23,181 bases of DNA, taken from assembly GCA_948441955.1 (NCBI GenBank), contig CAOJQZ010000036.1, forward strand, positions 1 through 23,181, written 5' to 3'. Both the position numbers and the translations under genes were made by a program. The notes below the pieces were generated by a model. The model saw nothing but the letters and a program-made list of their open reading frames with translations. It made no database searches and was not told where the DNA came from. The DNA comes from an uncultured Lachnospiraceae bacterium (GTDB taxonomy: Bacteria > Bacillota > Clostridia > Lachnospirales > Lachnospiraceae). This document shows, in pieces, positions 7,862 through 16,149 of the stretch. How positions within the stretch are numbered: the stretch's first letter is position 1; every line of letters begins with the position of its first letter.

Positions 7862-9208
7862 TCATGCTTTATCCAGGGGCCTTATCGCCGGACCGCTAAG
7901 GATGCCGCCCTCTGCATCGAAGCATGAACCATGGCACGGGCAGTCCCAGGTATGTTCCTGCGGATTCCATGACAGCCTGCATCCCATATGCGTACATCTC
8001 TTTGTATCTCTTGTACTTATGAGGTTTTTGACCGCCGTCTTTTGATTTGCGGCAAATTTTCTTAAGCCTTCCGCCGATATTCGTCTCTGAGGGGAAAAAA
8101 CGTCCGCCTCCGGAACCTTCATCCCTTCTATCATGCAGGAAATAATTCTCGCGCTGACCATAGACTGGGTCATTCCCCATTTCCCAAAGCCTGTTGCCAC
8201 ATACCATCCCTTTCTCCTGGTTCCAAATTCGCCTATATAGGGAACAGAATCCAGTGTTATACAGTCACGGGCTGACCAACAGAATATTTCTTCGGAATCT
8301 GCCCATAATTCTTTTGCCTTGTCTCTGAGCTGTCCAAAGCCTGATTTCAAACTGCCTTCATCCTCTTCCCCCGTTCTGCATCCGCAGCCGCCAAGAAGCA
8401 AAAGTCCGCCTTCATTGCGAAAAGAATATCCGTCAGGGTCAACCCCTAAATAATATCCGTCAAATATCTGTCCCTTTTTTAATGCCAGAACATAACTTTT
8501 GGACTGATACATCCTCGCAAAATAATATCCCGGAATATTCACAAATGGAAAATGACACGCGAATACAACCTTTGACGCTGTTACGACTGCATTATCTGAA
8601 AAAAGATAACTTCTTCCCCCGTCATATATTATTTTTTTCACCATCGTGTCCTCAAATATACGAAGGCTATCTGAAATTCCCTTAATGAATTTAAGGGGGT
8701 GAAATTTTGCCTGATTTTCACATGTCAATACCTCTTTCACCGGAAACGGAAGCTCACACTCTCTCCTATACACCATTTGAAGCCCAAGCTCTGTTGCAGC
8801 CTTTGCCTCCGCCTTAAGCTGTTCTGCCTCCTCACAGGAATAAAGATTCGCATTGCATCTCACGAAATCACAGGAAATCTGATGTTCTCTGATAATCCTT
8901 TCATATTCCTTAACCGCCCATTCCTGAAAGCCGGCATAATGCTTTGCCTTCTCCCTTCCATACATCTGAATTAATTTTTTATAGATAAGCCCATGCTGGG
9001 AAGTAATCTTTGCAGTTGTCCCGCCGGTCTGACCGCTCCCGATGCGGTTCCCCTCCAAAATAACTGCATCAATCCCCTTTTTCTTAAGCATATACCCCGT
9101 AAGAATCCCTGCAAGGCCAGCCCCGATAATCGCAACCTCCGCTTCCATATCTCCTTGAAGAGGATTTCTCTTTTGTAAAGTAACTGTATCCGTCCATATA
9201 CTGTTCAT
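7862..9208 (-). CDS. FAD-dependent oxidoreductase with C-terminal Rieske [2Fe-2S] domain
   Basis: This 448-residue protein joins a DAO-type FAD domain to a Rieske domain. The FAD-binding GxGxxG motif (GAGLAG) is at 29-34. Near the C-terminus CTHMGC (405-410) and CPCHGS (423-428) supply the cluster ligands Cys405, His407, Cys423 and His426. The extra Cys410 and Cys425 are placed as in high-potential Rieske proteins, where they form a disulfide. It resembles Bacillus YhfW-type proteins of unknown substrate. Likely role: cytoplasmic oxidation of an amine or amino acid, with electrons passing through the cluster; this is family-level inference. The start has GAGGTGAT 6 bases upstream. A palindrome just upstream (9237-9254) may be an operator. 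The AEC transporter gene follows, perhaps carrying the substrate or product. Confidence 0.88.
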   Translation of the reverse strand: MNSIWTDTVTLQKRNPLQGDMEAEVAIIGAGLAGILTGYMLKKKGIDAVILEGNRIGSGQTGGTTAKITSQHGLIYKKLIQMYGREKAKHYAGFQEWAVKEYERIIREHQISCDFVRCNANLYSCEEAEQLKAEAKAATELGLQMVYRRECELPFPVKEVLTCENQAKFHPLKFIKGISDSLRIFEDTMVKKIIYDGGRSYLFSDNAVVTASKVVFACHFPFVNIPGYYFARMYQSKSYVLALKKGQIFDGYYLGVDPDGYSFRNEGGLLLLGGCGCRTGEEDEGSLKSGFGQLRDKAKELWADSEEIFCWSARDCITLDSVPYIGEFGTRRKGWYVATGFGKWGMTQSMVSARIISCMIEGMKVPEADVFSPQRRISAEGLRKFAANQKTAVKNLISTRDTKRCTHMGCRLSWNPQEHTWDCPCHGSCFDAEGGILSGPAIRPLDKA

Positions 9209-9236
9209 GCACTATCACCTCATGAATAGTATGTAC

Positions 9237-9254
9237 CATAAAATGTATTTTATG
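9237..9254. promoter_or_regulatory. Palindrome upstream of the FAD-Rieske gene
   Basis: CATAAAAT-GT-ATTTTATG is a perfect 8-bp inverted repeat with a 2-base centre, ending 29 bases before the start codon, where an operator overlapping a promoter would sit. AT-rich symmetry of this kind occurs in PerR/Fur-type sites, but I cannot assign a regulator. Confidence 0.45.
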
Positions 9255-9285
9255 TCGCAGAACAATGAGCAATAGTACCGGCTGC

Positions 9286-9335
9286 AAAAAAGTGTAGGGC
9301 GGACATGCAATGTTTATCACTACATGTCCGCCCTA
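9286..9335 (-). terminator. Terminator of the ior-paaK-ACT operon
   Basis: On the - strand TAGGGCGGACATG, a 15-base loop and CATGTCCGCCCTA form a perfect 13-bp stem, followed by CACTTTTTT. It lies just after the stop of the ACT-domain gene and insulates the FAD-Rieske gene from it. Confidence 0.88.
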
Positions 9336-9346
9336 TATACAATTTA

Positions 9347-9790
9347 CTATTGATTTGCCGCATAAGCCTCATCTGCACTATACACATCAAATCCGCTCTC
9401 TTTTAATATCTTCACAACCTGTTCCGGATTATCGCTCTTTAATACTGCCGCCGCATCACTGCCATTTGCGAATGCATACATATACTCTACATTCACCTTT
9501 CCCTTTACAATCTGATGCATGGCTTTGCTGAGGGAGCCAGGTGCATGAGGCACACGAAGCGCCACTACGTCAGTGAGCATAGAAATAATACCCGCCTCCT
9601 TAAGCGCCGCCTTTCCTTTTTCCGGCTCCGACACGATCATACGGAGCATGCCGTAATCTGAGGTATCCGCAAGGCTAAGCGCTACAATATTTACCTCATT
9701 CCCGGCAAGAACCTTTAACACTTCATCAAGACGTCCTTCCCTGTTTTCCAAAAATACAGACAGCTGCTGAATTGTACTGTTAAAACTCAT
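9347..9790 (-). CDS. Tandem ACT-domain protein
   Basis: This 147-residue protein reads as two ACT modules: residues 5-70 (IQQLSVFLENREGRLDEVLK... through MLRMIVSEP) and residues 75-145 (VVALRVPHAPGSLSKAMHQI... through ESGFDVYS). Each has the hydrophobic strand, then G-x-L helix start typical of ACT domains, which bind amino acids and regulate enzymes. It is the last gene of the iorA-iorB-paaK operon, 14 bases after paaK, with a strong AGGAGGAGG site. Location suggests it senses an aromatic amino acid or related ligand for this pathway; that is inference. No catalytic domain is attached, so it probably acts in trans or as a regulatory subunit. Confidence 0.88.
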   Translation of the reverse strand: MSFNSTIQQLSVFLENREGRLDEVLKVLAGNEVNIVALSLADTSDYGMLRMIVSEPEKGKAALKEAGIISMLTDVVALRVPHAPGSLSKAMHQIVKGKVNVEYMYAFANGSDAAAVLKSDNPEQVVKILKESGFDVYSADEAYAANQ

Positions 9791-9804
9791 AGTATTCCCT
9801 CCTC

Positions 9805-11136
9805 CTACAACTCTCTATTGTCAATGACACGTTTTGCCTTTCCTTCGCTTCTCTGAATCGTCTTAGGCTCTACAAGCTTCACTCTTACAGATACTCCGAG
9901 GGCCTGTTTAAGAACTGCGCCTACCTTTGCCTTCAGTCCGTCCAGTCTGCGGATCTCATCTGAAAAATATTTCTCATCTACCTCTACCATTACAGTAAGG
10001 ACATCCAAATTGTTCTCACGGTCTACAATCAGCATGTAGTGAGGTGCGACACCGCCTCCCATAGAAAGGAGAGCTGTTTCAACCTGTGTCGGGAATACGT
10101 TAACGCCGCGTATTACCTTCATATCGTCCGTACGGCCTGTAAACTTCTGAATTCTCGGAAGTGTTCTTCCGCAATCGCAGACGCCCCGCTCCATACTGGT
10201 AAGATCCTTTGTTCTGTAACGCAGAAGAGGCATACCCTCCTTGGCGAGCGTGGTAAATACAAGCTCACCGGTTTCACCATCTGCACATGCCGATTGGTCT
10301 GCAGGATTTAATATCTCCGGATAAAAATAATCCTCATACACATGCAGTCCTTTATGATGGATACAATCCATCGCAACACCCGGTCCGGTAATCTCACACA
10401 GCCCATAAATATCAAAGCTGTTAATACGCAGAAGGCCCTCTATCTTCTTGCGCATTTCCTCGGTCCAAGGCTCCGCGCCATTAATACTTGCCTTTATCTG
10501 CAGCCTGTCAACAACTCCTGCCTCCTGGGCCGCTTCTGCAAGATACAGCGCATAAGACGGCGTGCATGCGAATGCTGTTGCCCCAAAATCCTCCATACAC
10601 ATAAGCTGACGCTTTGTATTGCCGGAGGACATTGGAATTGCCATTGCTCCAAGGGCCTTTGCTCCAAGATCTAACCCCATGCCTCCTGTGAAAAGCCCAT
10701 ACCCGTAACACACATGGATACGGTCCGCCGGAGTGAGACCTGCCATCACGAGCCCTCTTGCAACACACTCCCCCCATACGTCCACATCCTTCTGCGTATA
10801 GGAGGCAAGCGTAAGCTTTCCTGTCGTTCCAGAGGTGCCCTGTACCCTGGCAATTCTTTCTTTCGGAACTGCCAGAAGTCCGAAGGGATAGTTGTCCCTT
10901 AAATCTTCTTTTGTCGTAAACGGAAGCCTGCCGATATCCTCGATTCCTTTTATATCTCCAGGCTCTATGCCAAGCCCATCCATTTTTTCACGGTAGAACG
11001 CAACATTTTCATACACGTTCTTTACCTGCTTTACAAGACGCTCGCTTTGAAGTGCGCTCATCTCATCTCTGCTCATACATTCGATCTTCGGATCACGTAT
11101 CATTTCTTTCCAGTTTTCCAATGCTATCCTTGCCAT
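9805..11136 (-). CDS. paaK: Phenylacetate-CoA ligase (PaaK family)
   Basis: This 443-residue adenylate-forming enzyme has the PaaK length and motifs: the phosphate-binding loop GTSGTTGK (100-107), YGLCE (244-248), RYRTKD (306-311) and GRTDDMKVIRGVNVFPTQVE (334-353). It converts an arylacetate, CoA and ATP to arylacetyl-CoA, AMP and pyrophosphate, in the cytoplasm. In the same run of genes iorAB interconverts arylpyruvate and arylacetyl-CoA. The pair therefore links free arylacetates (phenylacetate, indoleacetate, hydroxyphenylacetate) to arylpyruvates in either direction: salvage into aromatic amino acids, or their degradation with ATP gain if the ligase runs backwards. The specific aryl group cannot be read from sequence. 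It starts 73 bases after iorB, with a GAGGAG site close to the ATG. Confidence 0.95.
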   Translation of the reverse strand: MARIALENWKEMIRDPKIECMSRDEMSALQSERLVKQVKNVYENVAFYREKMDGLGIEPGDIKGIEDIGRLPFTTKEDLRDNYPFGLLAVPKERIARVQGTSGTTGKLTLASYTQKDVDVWGECVARGLVMAGLTPADRIHVCYGYGLFTGGMGLDLGAKALGAMAIPMSSGNTKRQLMCMEDFGATAFACTPSYALYLAEAAQEAGVVDRLQIKASINGAEPWTEEMRKKIEGLLRINSFDIYGLCEITGPGVAMDCIHHKGLHVYEDYFYPEILNPADQSACADGETGELVFTTLAKEGMPLLRYRTKDLTSMERGVCDCGRTLPRIQKFTGRTDDMKVIRGVNVFPTQVETALLSMGGGVAPHYMLIVDRENNLDVLTVMVEVDEKYFSDEIRRLDGLKAKVGAVLKQALGVSVRVKLVEPKTIQRSEGKAKRVIDNREL

Positions 11137-11209
11137 TTTCTCCTCGCTCCTGTTCTTTTCGCATTTTTAACTGCCAATATTCCGTCTTTTACTGCCCTTC
11201 GCCTCTTTC

Positions 11210-11779
11210 TTACAGTTGGAATCCAACATCAAATGCTTTCTTATTTATCTCAATTGTTTTCTGGGGCACAGTATGTTCAATGACGCTATACCACTGTTCT
11301 TTTGTGAAATCCATGTGCTGTGCGGCAATCCCTAATACAATAAGATTAAATACCCTGGAATTTCCAAGCCTTTTTGCTTCCTCTGTTGCATTTACGGTAT
11401 AAACCTTATGTTTTTCCTTTAAACTTTCTATAATGTTTTCCGGATACTCTGCCGCCCCTGTTACCACCGGCATAGGGTCTATTCTCCAGTCATTGACAAT
11501 AAGCGCTCCGTCCTTCTTAAGGAAATGTGCATACCTTAATGCCTCCAGCCGCTCAAATGCAATGATAACATCCGCCTGACCTTCCTCTACGATAGGCTCC
11601 GCCACCTTCTCCCCATAACGCACAAAGGTGACAACGCTCCCTCCTCTTTGCGCCATGCCATGCACCTCAGAAAGCTTCACATCATACCCTCCTGAAATTG
11701 CAAGGCCTCCTAAAATCCTGCTGGTAAGAAGCGTACCCTGGCCGCCTACACCGACGATCATAATATTTTTTACAGCCAT
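11210..11779 (-). CDS. iorB: Indolepyruvate:ferredoxin oxidoreductase, beta subunit
   Basis: This 189-residue protein is the gamma-domain-type subunit of the arylpyruvate oxidoreductase. It begins MAVKNIMIVGVGGQGTLLTS, containing the GVGGQG loop, followed by SEVHGMAQRGGSVV, both hallmarks of IorB. With IorA it oxidatively decarboxylates arylpyruvates to arylacetyl-CoA, reducing ferredoxin, or runs in reverse. The start overlaps the iorA stop by one base (TAATG), with AGGAGG upstream, so the subunits are translationally coupled. An in-frame upstream extension to 11854 exists but lies inside iorA and is not needed. Length is typical for the family. Confidence 0.95.
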   Translation of the reverse strand: MAVKNIMIVGVGGQGTLLTSRILGGLAISGGYDVKLSEVHGMAQRGGSVVTFVRYGEKVAEPIVEEGQADVIIAFERLEALRYAHFLKKDGALIVNDWRIDPMPVVTGAAEYPENIIESLKEKHKVYTVNATEEAKRLGNSRVFNLIVLGIAAQHMDFTKEQWYSVIEHTVPQKTIEINKKAFDVGFQL

Positions 11780-13533
11780 TATCTGTCTTCCTCCTTTACC
11801 AGTCCGATAGCGCCAAATCTGCACAGGCTTGTGCACAGTCCGCATCCGGTACACATCGTATCGTCAATATGAATAATTCCATCTGCATTTTTTGTCATTG
11901 CCGGACACCCCGGCTTCATACACATACCGCATTTTTTACATTTATCCTCATGGACAGTGTATAACGGCTTCTTCGTTTTACTTAAGAGCACGCACGGCGT
12001 TTTTGTAATAATTACAGAAACCTCTTCTCTTTTTGTTTCTTCCTTTATAACCCTCTCTAAAGTTCCAATATCAAAAGCATTCACTTCTATGACATTTGCA
12101 ACCCCCACTGCACGGCAGAGCGCCGGTATATTAATTGCGCAGGTCGTCTCTCCCTGAAGAGTCTTCCCGGTTGCAGCGTGATCCTGATGTCCAGTCATTC
12201 CGGTTGTTGAATTATCAAGAATAATGACCGTTCCAGCCGCCTTATTATATATCATATTCATAAGAGAATTTATGCCTGTATGTAAAAATGTGGAGTCGCC
12301 GATCACTGCCACCCAGTTTTTCACATAGTCTTTGCCCTTTGCCTTCTCCATACCATGAAGGCTCGAGATACTTGCACCCATACAGATAGTTGTATCAACG
12401 ACACTTAAGGGTGCAACCGCTCCAAGGGTATAGCATCCTATATCCCCCGCAGCATGAAGCTTTAATTTACTCAGCACATAATATACGCTCCTGTGCGGAC
12501 ATCCCGGGCAGAGTACAGGCGGCCTCCCCGGTACTGCCGCTGGTTTGTCAATGGAGAGCTTTTCCCCAAGAACTGCCTCTCGAAGCATATTCGCACTGTA
12601 TTCTCCCTGAATCGTAAAGATTTCCTTGCCTGCCGCCCTGATTCCCCAGGCTTTAACCTGTTCCTCAATAACCGGCTCCAGTTCCTCTACAATATATAAT
12701 GTATCTACTCTGGATGCAAAATCTTCAATCAGCTTTCTTGGGAGCGGATTTACCATGCCAAGCTTTAACACAGAAGCCTCTGGCAATGCCTCTTTTACAT
12801 ACTGATAAGGAATGCCGCTGGTAATCACACCGATCTTGGTATCCTTCATTTCCACATGGTTGATCGGAAGTGTATTTGCCGCCTCGGCAAGTTCAAAATT
12901 TCTCTTCTCAATCTCCACATGCCGGGGCTTTGCGTTTCCCGGCATCATGACAGTCTTCCTTATATCCTTTACATATGGCTTATCTTCAGGCTCCGTGCGA
13001 ACGCCAAGCTCTACAGGTCCCTGGGAATGGGCAAGTCTTGTAGTTGTTCGGAAAACAAACGGACGATCAAACTGTTCACTAAGCTCAAATGCCAGCTTCA
13101 TATATTCTTTCGCCTCACTGCTGTCAGCAGGCTCCAATACCGGAAGTCCGGCAGCACGCGCCACCATCCTTGTGTCCTGCTCATTCTGAGAGCTGTATAA
13201 TCCAGGGTCGTCTGCCACTACAATTACCAGTCCGCCGCTTACTCCCATATAAGATACTGTATAGGCTGGATCTGCGGCTACGTTAAAGCCTACATGCTTC
13301 ATACAGGACATAGCCCGCACACCTGCAACCGAAGCTCCGATTGCCACCTCTACTGCCACCTTTTCATTGGGCGACCACTCGCAATACAGTTCGTCCTTAT
13401 ACTGCACCAGATATTCGCTGATCTCTGTACTTGGTGTCCCCGGATATGCCGCTGATACTTTTACTCCCGCCTCATAGGCCCCTCTGGCAATCGCTTCATT
13501 TCCGAGCATTATCACTTTCTTTGGTTCTGACAT
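11779..13533 (-). CDS. iorA: Indolepyruvate:ferredoxin oxidoreductase, alpha subunit
   Basis: With the start at 13533 this is a 584-residue protein. It begins with the pyrimidine-binding domain (LGNEAIARGAYEAG, AAYPGTPSTEI), has CPGCPHRSVYY in mid-protein, and the thiamine diphosphate motif GDSTFLHTGINSLMN with NSTTGMTG further on. The C-terminus carries two [4Fe-4S] ferredoxin motifs, CKKCGMCMKPGC (532-543) and CTGCGLCTSLC (561-571). It is the catalytic subunit for arylpyruvate oxidation. I chose the ATG at 13533 (MSEPKKV) from family alignment by eye; in-frame ATGs at 13545 and 13572 are possible, the last overlapping the signalling gene upstream by 20 bases. AAGGAAGG lies close upstream. 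No separate promoter is visible, so it probably shares the transcript beginning at the Hpt gene. Confidence 0.94.
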   Translation of the reverse strand: MSEPKKVIMLGNEAIARGAYEAGVKVSAAYPGTPSTEISEYLVQYKDELYCEWSPNEKVAVEVAIGASVAGVRAMSCMKHVGFNVAADPAYTVSYMGVSGGLVIVVADDPGLYSSQNEQDTRMVARAAGLPVLEPADSSEAKEYMKLAFELSEQFDRPFVFRTTTRLAHSQGPVELGVRTEPEDKPYVKDIRKTVMMPGNAKPRHVEIEKRNFELAEAANTLPINHVEMKDTKIGVITSGIPYQYVKEALPEASVLKLGMVNPLPRKLIEDFASRVDTLYIVEELEPVIEEQVKAWGIRAAGKEIFTIQGEYSANMLREAVLGEKLSIDKPAAVPGRPPVLCPGCPHRSVYYVLSKLKLHAAGDIGCYTLGAVAPLSVVDTTICMGASISSLHGMEKAKGKDYVKNWVAVIGDSTFLHTGINSLMNMIYNKAAGTVIILDNSTTGMTGHQDHAATGKTLQGETTCAINIPALCRAVGVANVIEVNAFDIGTLERVIKEETKREEVSVIITKTPCVLLSKTKKPLYTVHEDKCKKCGMCMKPGCPAMTKNADGIIHIDDTMCTGCGLCTSLCRFGAIGLVKEEDR

Positions 13534-13552
13534 CTCGCTTTCCATCCTTCCT

Positions 13553-15637
13553 TTATGTCTGTTCCTCTCCATCCATGGGTGAAAGAACGGACAATGTTCC
13601 TTCCATCATATCATCATAGAACTTATATTGATTTCTGCCTCCTCTTTTCGAAGCATAAAGCGCCTGATCCGCCGCATGGAAAAGGCTCTCATAGTCCTCT
13701 CCGTCCTTTGGCACAAGCGCCACTCCCATGCTGACGCCAATCTTAAAGTTTTCATACTCTCCGGTGACAATCTGGAACATTCTTTCCACCTGAGCCTCAT
13801 AATTCCCGCCATGCTCGACAAAAATCATAAATTCATCGCCTCCGACTCTGGCAGTAATATCATTTCTCCTCAGATTATCTGTCAGTTTCTTTGCAACATG
13901 CTTTAATACATTATCTCCAAAGAGATGTCCATATTGGTCATTCGCATCCTTAAAATGATCCAAGTCAAATAAAATAAGACTATATGTATGATCTCTTCTC
14001 TCTTCCAGTATCGCCTCAATGAGCTTTCTTGCATTCATATGGTTGAACAGATTCGTCAGCGTATCATGGGCCGCCTCTTTTTCCAGACTGTTCATCCGTT
14101 TATAATCCTCATCCACATTGACAAATTTTCCAATAGCGCCAATATAATGCATGTCTTCTTCAGTGCCTTCCCACATTGCACGCACTGTCAGCCTGTGCCA
14201 TCTGTCTTCCCCGTTTACATGAAGGCGGTATACTCCGCTCATTACCGGATCCATATAGCTGGCGGAACGAACCTTATCGCGAATCTCCTGCATCTTTTCC
14301 TTGTCTAAAATATCGCTCATCTTCTCATCGTCAAAAGGATGCATAATAAGCTCTTTCGCTCCGAGATAATTAGCCCCCCACTCAGACAGCGTCACCATAT
14401 CTGTATCTATATTGTATTCAAACTGAATTTCCTTGGACATGGATGCAAAAAATTGGTATTTTATTCTCTCCTGCTCCAAAAGACGCAAAGTTCTGTCCGA
14501 AGCGCTGACATCCCCCTTTGCAATCAGTTCCTCGGTCATACTCTGCACTTCGCTCTCCGCCACGTCTTTAATGGATTTCAATTCAAGCTCTTCTTTTAAA
14601 TAATCCTTCACTTCCTGCAGGCATTCCAAAAGAAGCGGATTAAATACTCCACATTCCTCGTTCATGATCATTTCCACCGCTTTTTCATGGGAGAACGCCG
14701 GTTTATATACGCGCTCACTTGTCAGCGCGTCATAAACATCTGCCATGGCGACCACCTGCGCGGAAATCGGGATCTCTTCACCCTTAAGCCCGTCCGGATA
14801 CCCGCGTCCATTATATCTTTCATGATGCCATCGGCAAATCTCATAGGCAACTTTTACAAGCTCTTCCTCTCGTCTATGGGATATATTCTTAAGCATATCT
14901 CCGCCAATTGCAGCATGCGTTTTCATGATCTTAAATTCTTCATCCGTAAGCTTTCCCGGCTTATTCAATATCTTCTCATCAATGGATATCTTGCCAATAT
15001 CGTGAAGCGCTGACGCAAGGCTTATCATGGCAATCTTCGTATGGTTCAGCTCGTATTTATCTGTTTTTTCCGCCAGATATTTGAGCAGAGTCTCTGTAAT
15101 GGTACGTACATGAAGCACATGCAGACCGCTCTCCCCATTACGGAATTCCACAATATTACTGAGAATCTCTACCATAAGCGAGCTGCTTTTTTCTTTCTCC
15201 AGTATCTGTTCTGCAACCATTCCCTGAAGGATCTTCTGCTTTGTATAGAGCATGATTGTATTGTTCACCCTGCGTCTGACCACCTTGCCGTCAAAGGGAC
15301 GGCTGATGTAATCTGTGACTCCCAGATCATACGCCTGCCTCACAAGGCTGGATGAGGTTTCTGCCGATATCATGATCACCGGAATATTTCCAATCCAATT
15401 GCCCTTATTCATAACCGATAATACTTCAAATCCATCCATCTGCGGCATAACAATATCCAGAAGCATCAGGGCAATCTCACTTTCCCGCTCTTTAATCACT
15501 GCAATCGCTTCCACTCCATTGACTGCCTCTAATATATCGTATTCATCTCCCAACATATCTGAAAGTATAGAACGATTCATTTCTGAATCATCTACTACTA
15601 ATATCTTCTTCCTTTTTAAATCTTCCTTTTTACTCAT
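13553..15637 (-). CDS. Response regulator with HD-GYP and GGDEF domains (cyclic-di-GMP turnover)
   Basis: This 694-residue protein has four parts. A receiver domain (10-130) has acidic Asp16/Asp17 and phospho-acceptor Asp61. An HD-GYP phosphodiesterase domain (about 150-345) has His212-Asp213, HHE (271-273) and GRGYPDG (277-283). A PAS-like segment covers about 395-510. A GGDEF domain (about 520-680) has DLDHFKDAND, an intact GGDEF (599-603) and an inhibitory-site RxxD (Arg590, Asp593). Both catalytic domains look intact, so it could make and break cyclic-di-GMP under control of phosphorylation. The usual receiver Lys before Pro-Phe is Arg113. A separate Hpt protein is encoded 15 bases upstream, but no histidine kinase is near, so the phospho-donor must be elsewhere. 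iorA follows without a terminator. Confidence 0.93.
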   Translation of the reverse strand: MSKKEDLKRKKILVVDDSEMNRSILSDMLGDEYDILEAVNGVEAIAVIKERESEIALMLLDIVMPQMDGFEVLSVMNKGNWIGNIPVIMISAETSSSLVRQAYDLGVTDYISRPFDGKVVRRRVNNTIMLYTKQKILQGMVAEQILEKEKSSSLMVEILSNIVEFRNGESGLHVLHVRTITETLLKYLAEKTDKYELNHTKIAMISLASALHDIGKISIDEKILNKPGKLTDEEFKIMKTHAAIGGDMLKNISHRREEELVKVAYEICRWHHERYNGRGYPDGLKGEEIPISAQVVAMADVYDALTSERVYKPAFSHEKAVEMIMNEECGVFNPLLLECLQEVKDYLKEELELKSIKDVAESEVQSMTEELIAKGDVSASDRTLRLLEQERIKYQFFASMSKEIQFEYNIDTDMVTLSEWGANYLGAKELIMHPFDDEKMSDILDKEKMQEIRDKVRSASYMDPVMSGVYRLHVNGEDRWHRLTVRAMWEGTEEDMHYIGAIGKFVNVDEDYKRMNSLEKEAAHDTLTNLFNHMNARKLIEAILEERRDHTYSLILFDLDHFKDANDQYGHLFGDNVLKHVAKKLTDNLRRNDITARVGGDEFMIFVEHGGNYEAQVERMFQIVTGEYENFKIGVSMGVALVPKDGEDYESLFHAADQALYASKRGGRNQYKFYDDMMEGTLSVLSPMDGEEQT

Positions 15638-15652
15638 ACAGACATTCTCACT

Positions 15653-16012
15653 CTAACCGATATTTTTAATTCCATCCGTCACAAATTGATAATCCTCTTC
15701 AACTTTACGGAGAAGCTCCTCTACCCTTCCGGCATCCGGTGTGTTTCTAAGCTCTTCTGTTAACGCGTCGCTTGACTCTGCAAGCGGCTTCAGGTTAAGA
15801 TTCATACAGATTCCTTTTATCGTATGAGAAGCCATAAACGCCTCTTTATAATCTCCTGCTGCAACAGCCTTCTGAAGATTTCCAAAACTTTTATCATCCA
15901 CCATCTTATTCAGGTATTTGCTTACAAGTCTTTCTGTTCCCAGCCTTCCCATAACGTTCGCGTACTCGTTTCCTGACGGATCAAATGACGCATAAAACTC
16001 TTGTATATTCAT
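15653..16012 (-). CDS. Stand-alone Hpt (histidine phosphotransfer) protein
   Basis: This 119-residue protein is a single Hpt domain. The motif ASHTIKGICMNL places the phospho-accepting His at 63, with the conserved Lys and Gly of the H-x-x-K-G pattern. It would shuttle phosphate between a hybrid kinase and a receiver; the obvious partner is the REC/HD-GYP/GGDEF protein encoded immediately downstream. A very strong site (GAGGAGGTAAAAG) precedes the ATG, and a good promoter lies about 65 bases upstream. No kinase gene is in the window. It is the first gene of the run that continues into iorAB and paaK. Confidence 0.9.
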   Translation of the reverse strand: MNIQEFYASFDPSGNEYANVMGRLGTERLVSKYLNKMVDDKSFGNLQKAVAAGDYKEAFMASHTIKGICMNLNLKPLAESSDALTEELRNTPDAGRVEELLRKVEEDYQFVTDGIKNIG

Positions 16013-16075
16013 CTTTTACCTCCTCTTTTTTCATTCTTAATAAATATATGGTACAATAGAAAAACTAATATACTA

Positions 16076-16105
16076 ATTTTACGATATCCGTTATATGATT
16101 GTCAA
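16076..16105 (-). promoter_or_regulatory. Promoter of the Hpt-led operon
   Basis: On the - strand consensus TTGACA (16105-16100) and TAAAAT (16081-16076) are separated by 18 bases, upstream of the Hpt gene. It is the only clear promoter I see for the whole run down to the ACT gene. Confidence 0.65.
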
Positions 16106-16149
16106 TTCCTTTTCTGCCATTATGAAAGGCATAAAACACATATATATCG

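Noticed and set aside
12812..13200. Open frames on the + strand across iorA
   Set aside because: They lie opposite conserved iorA coding sequence, with no start signals or domain-like composition.
9209..16149. T-box or other aromatic amino acid riboswitch controlling the ior-paaK run
   Set aside because: The leader upstream of the Hpt gene is short and shows no T-box sequence or specifier-like structure, and the gaps within the operon are too small.
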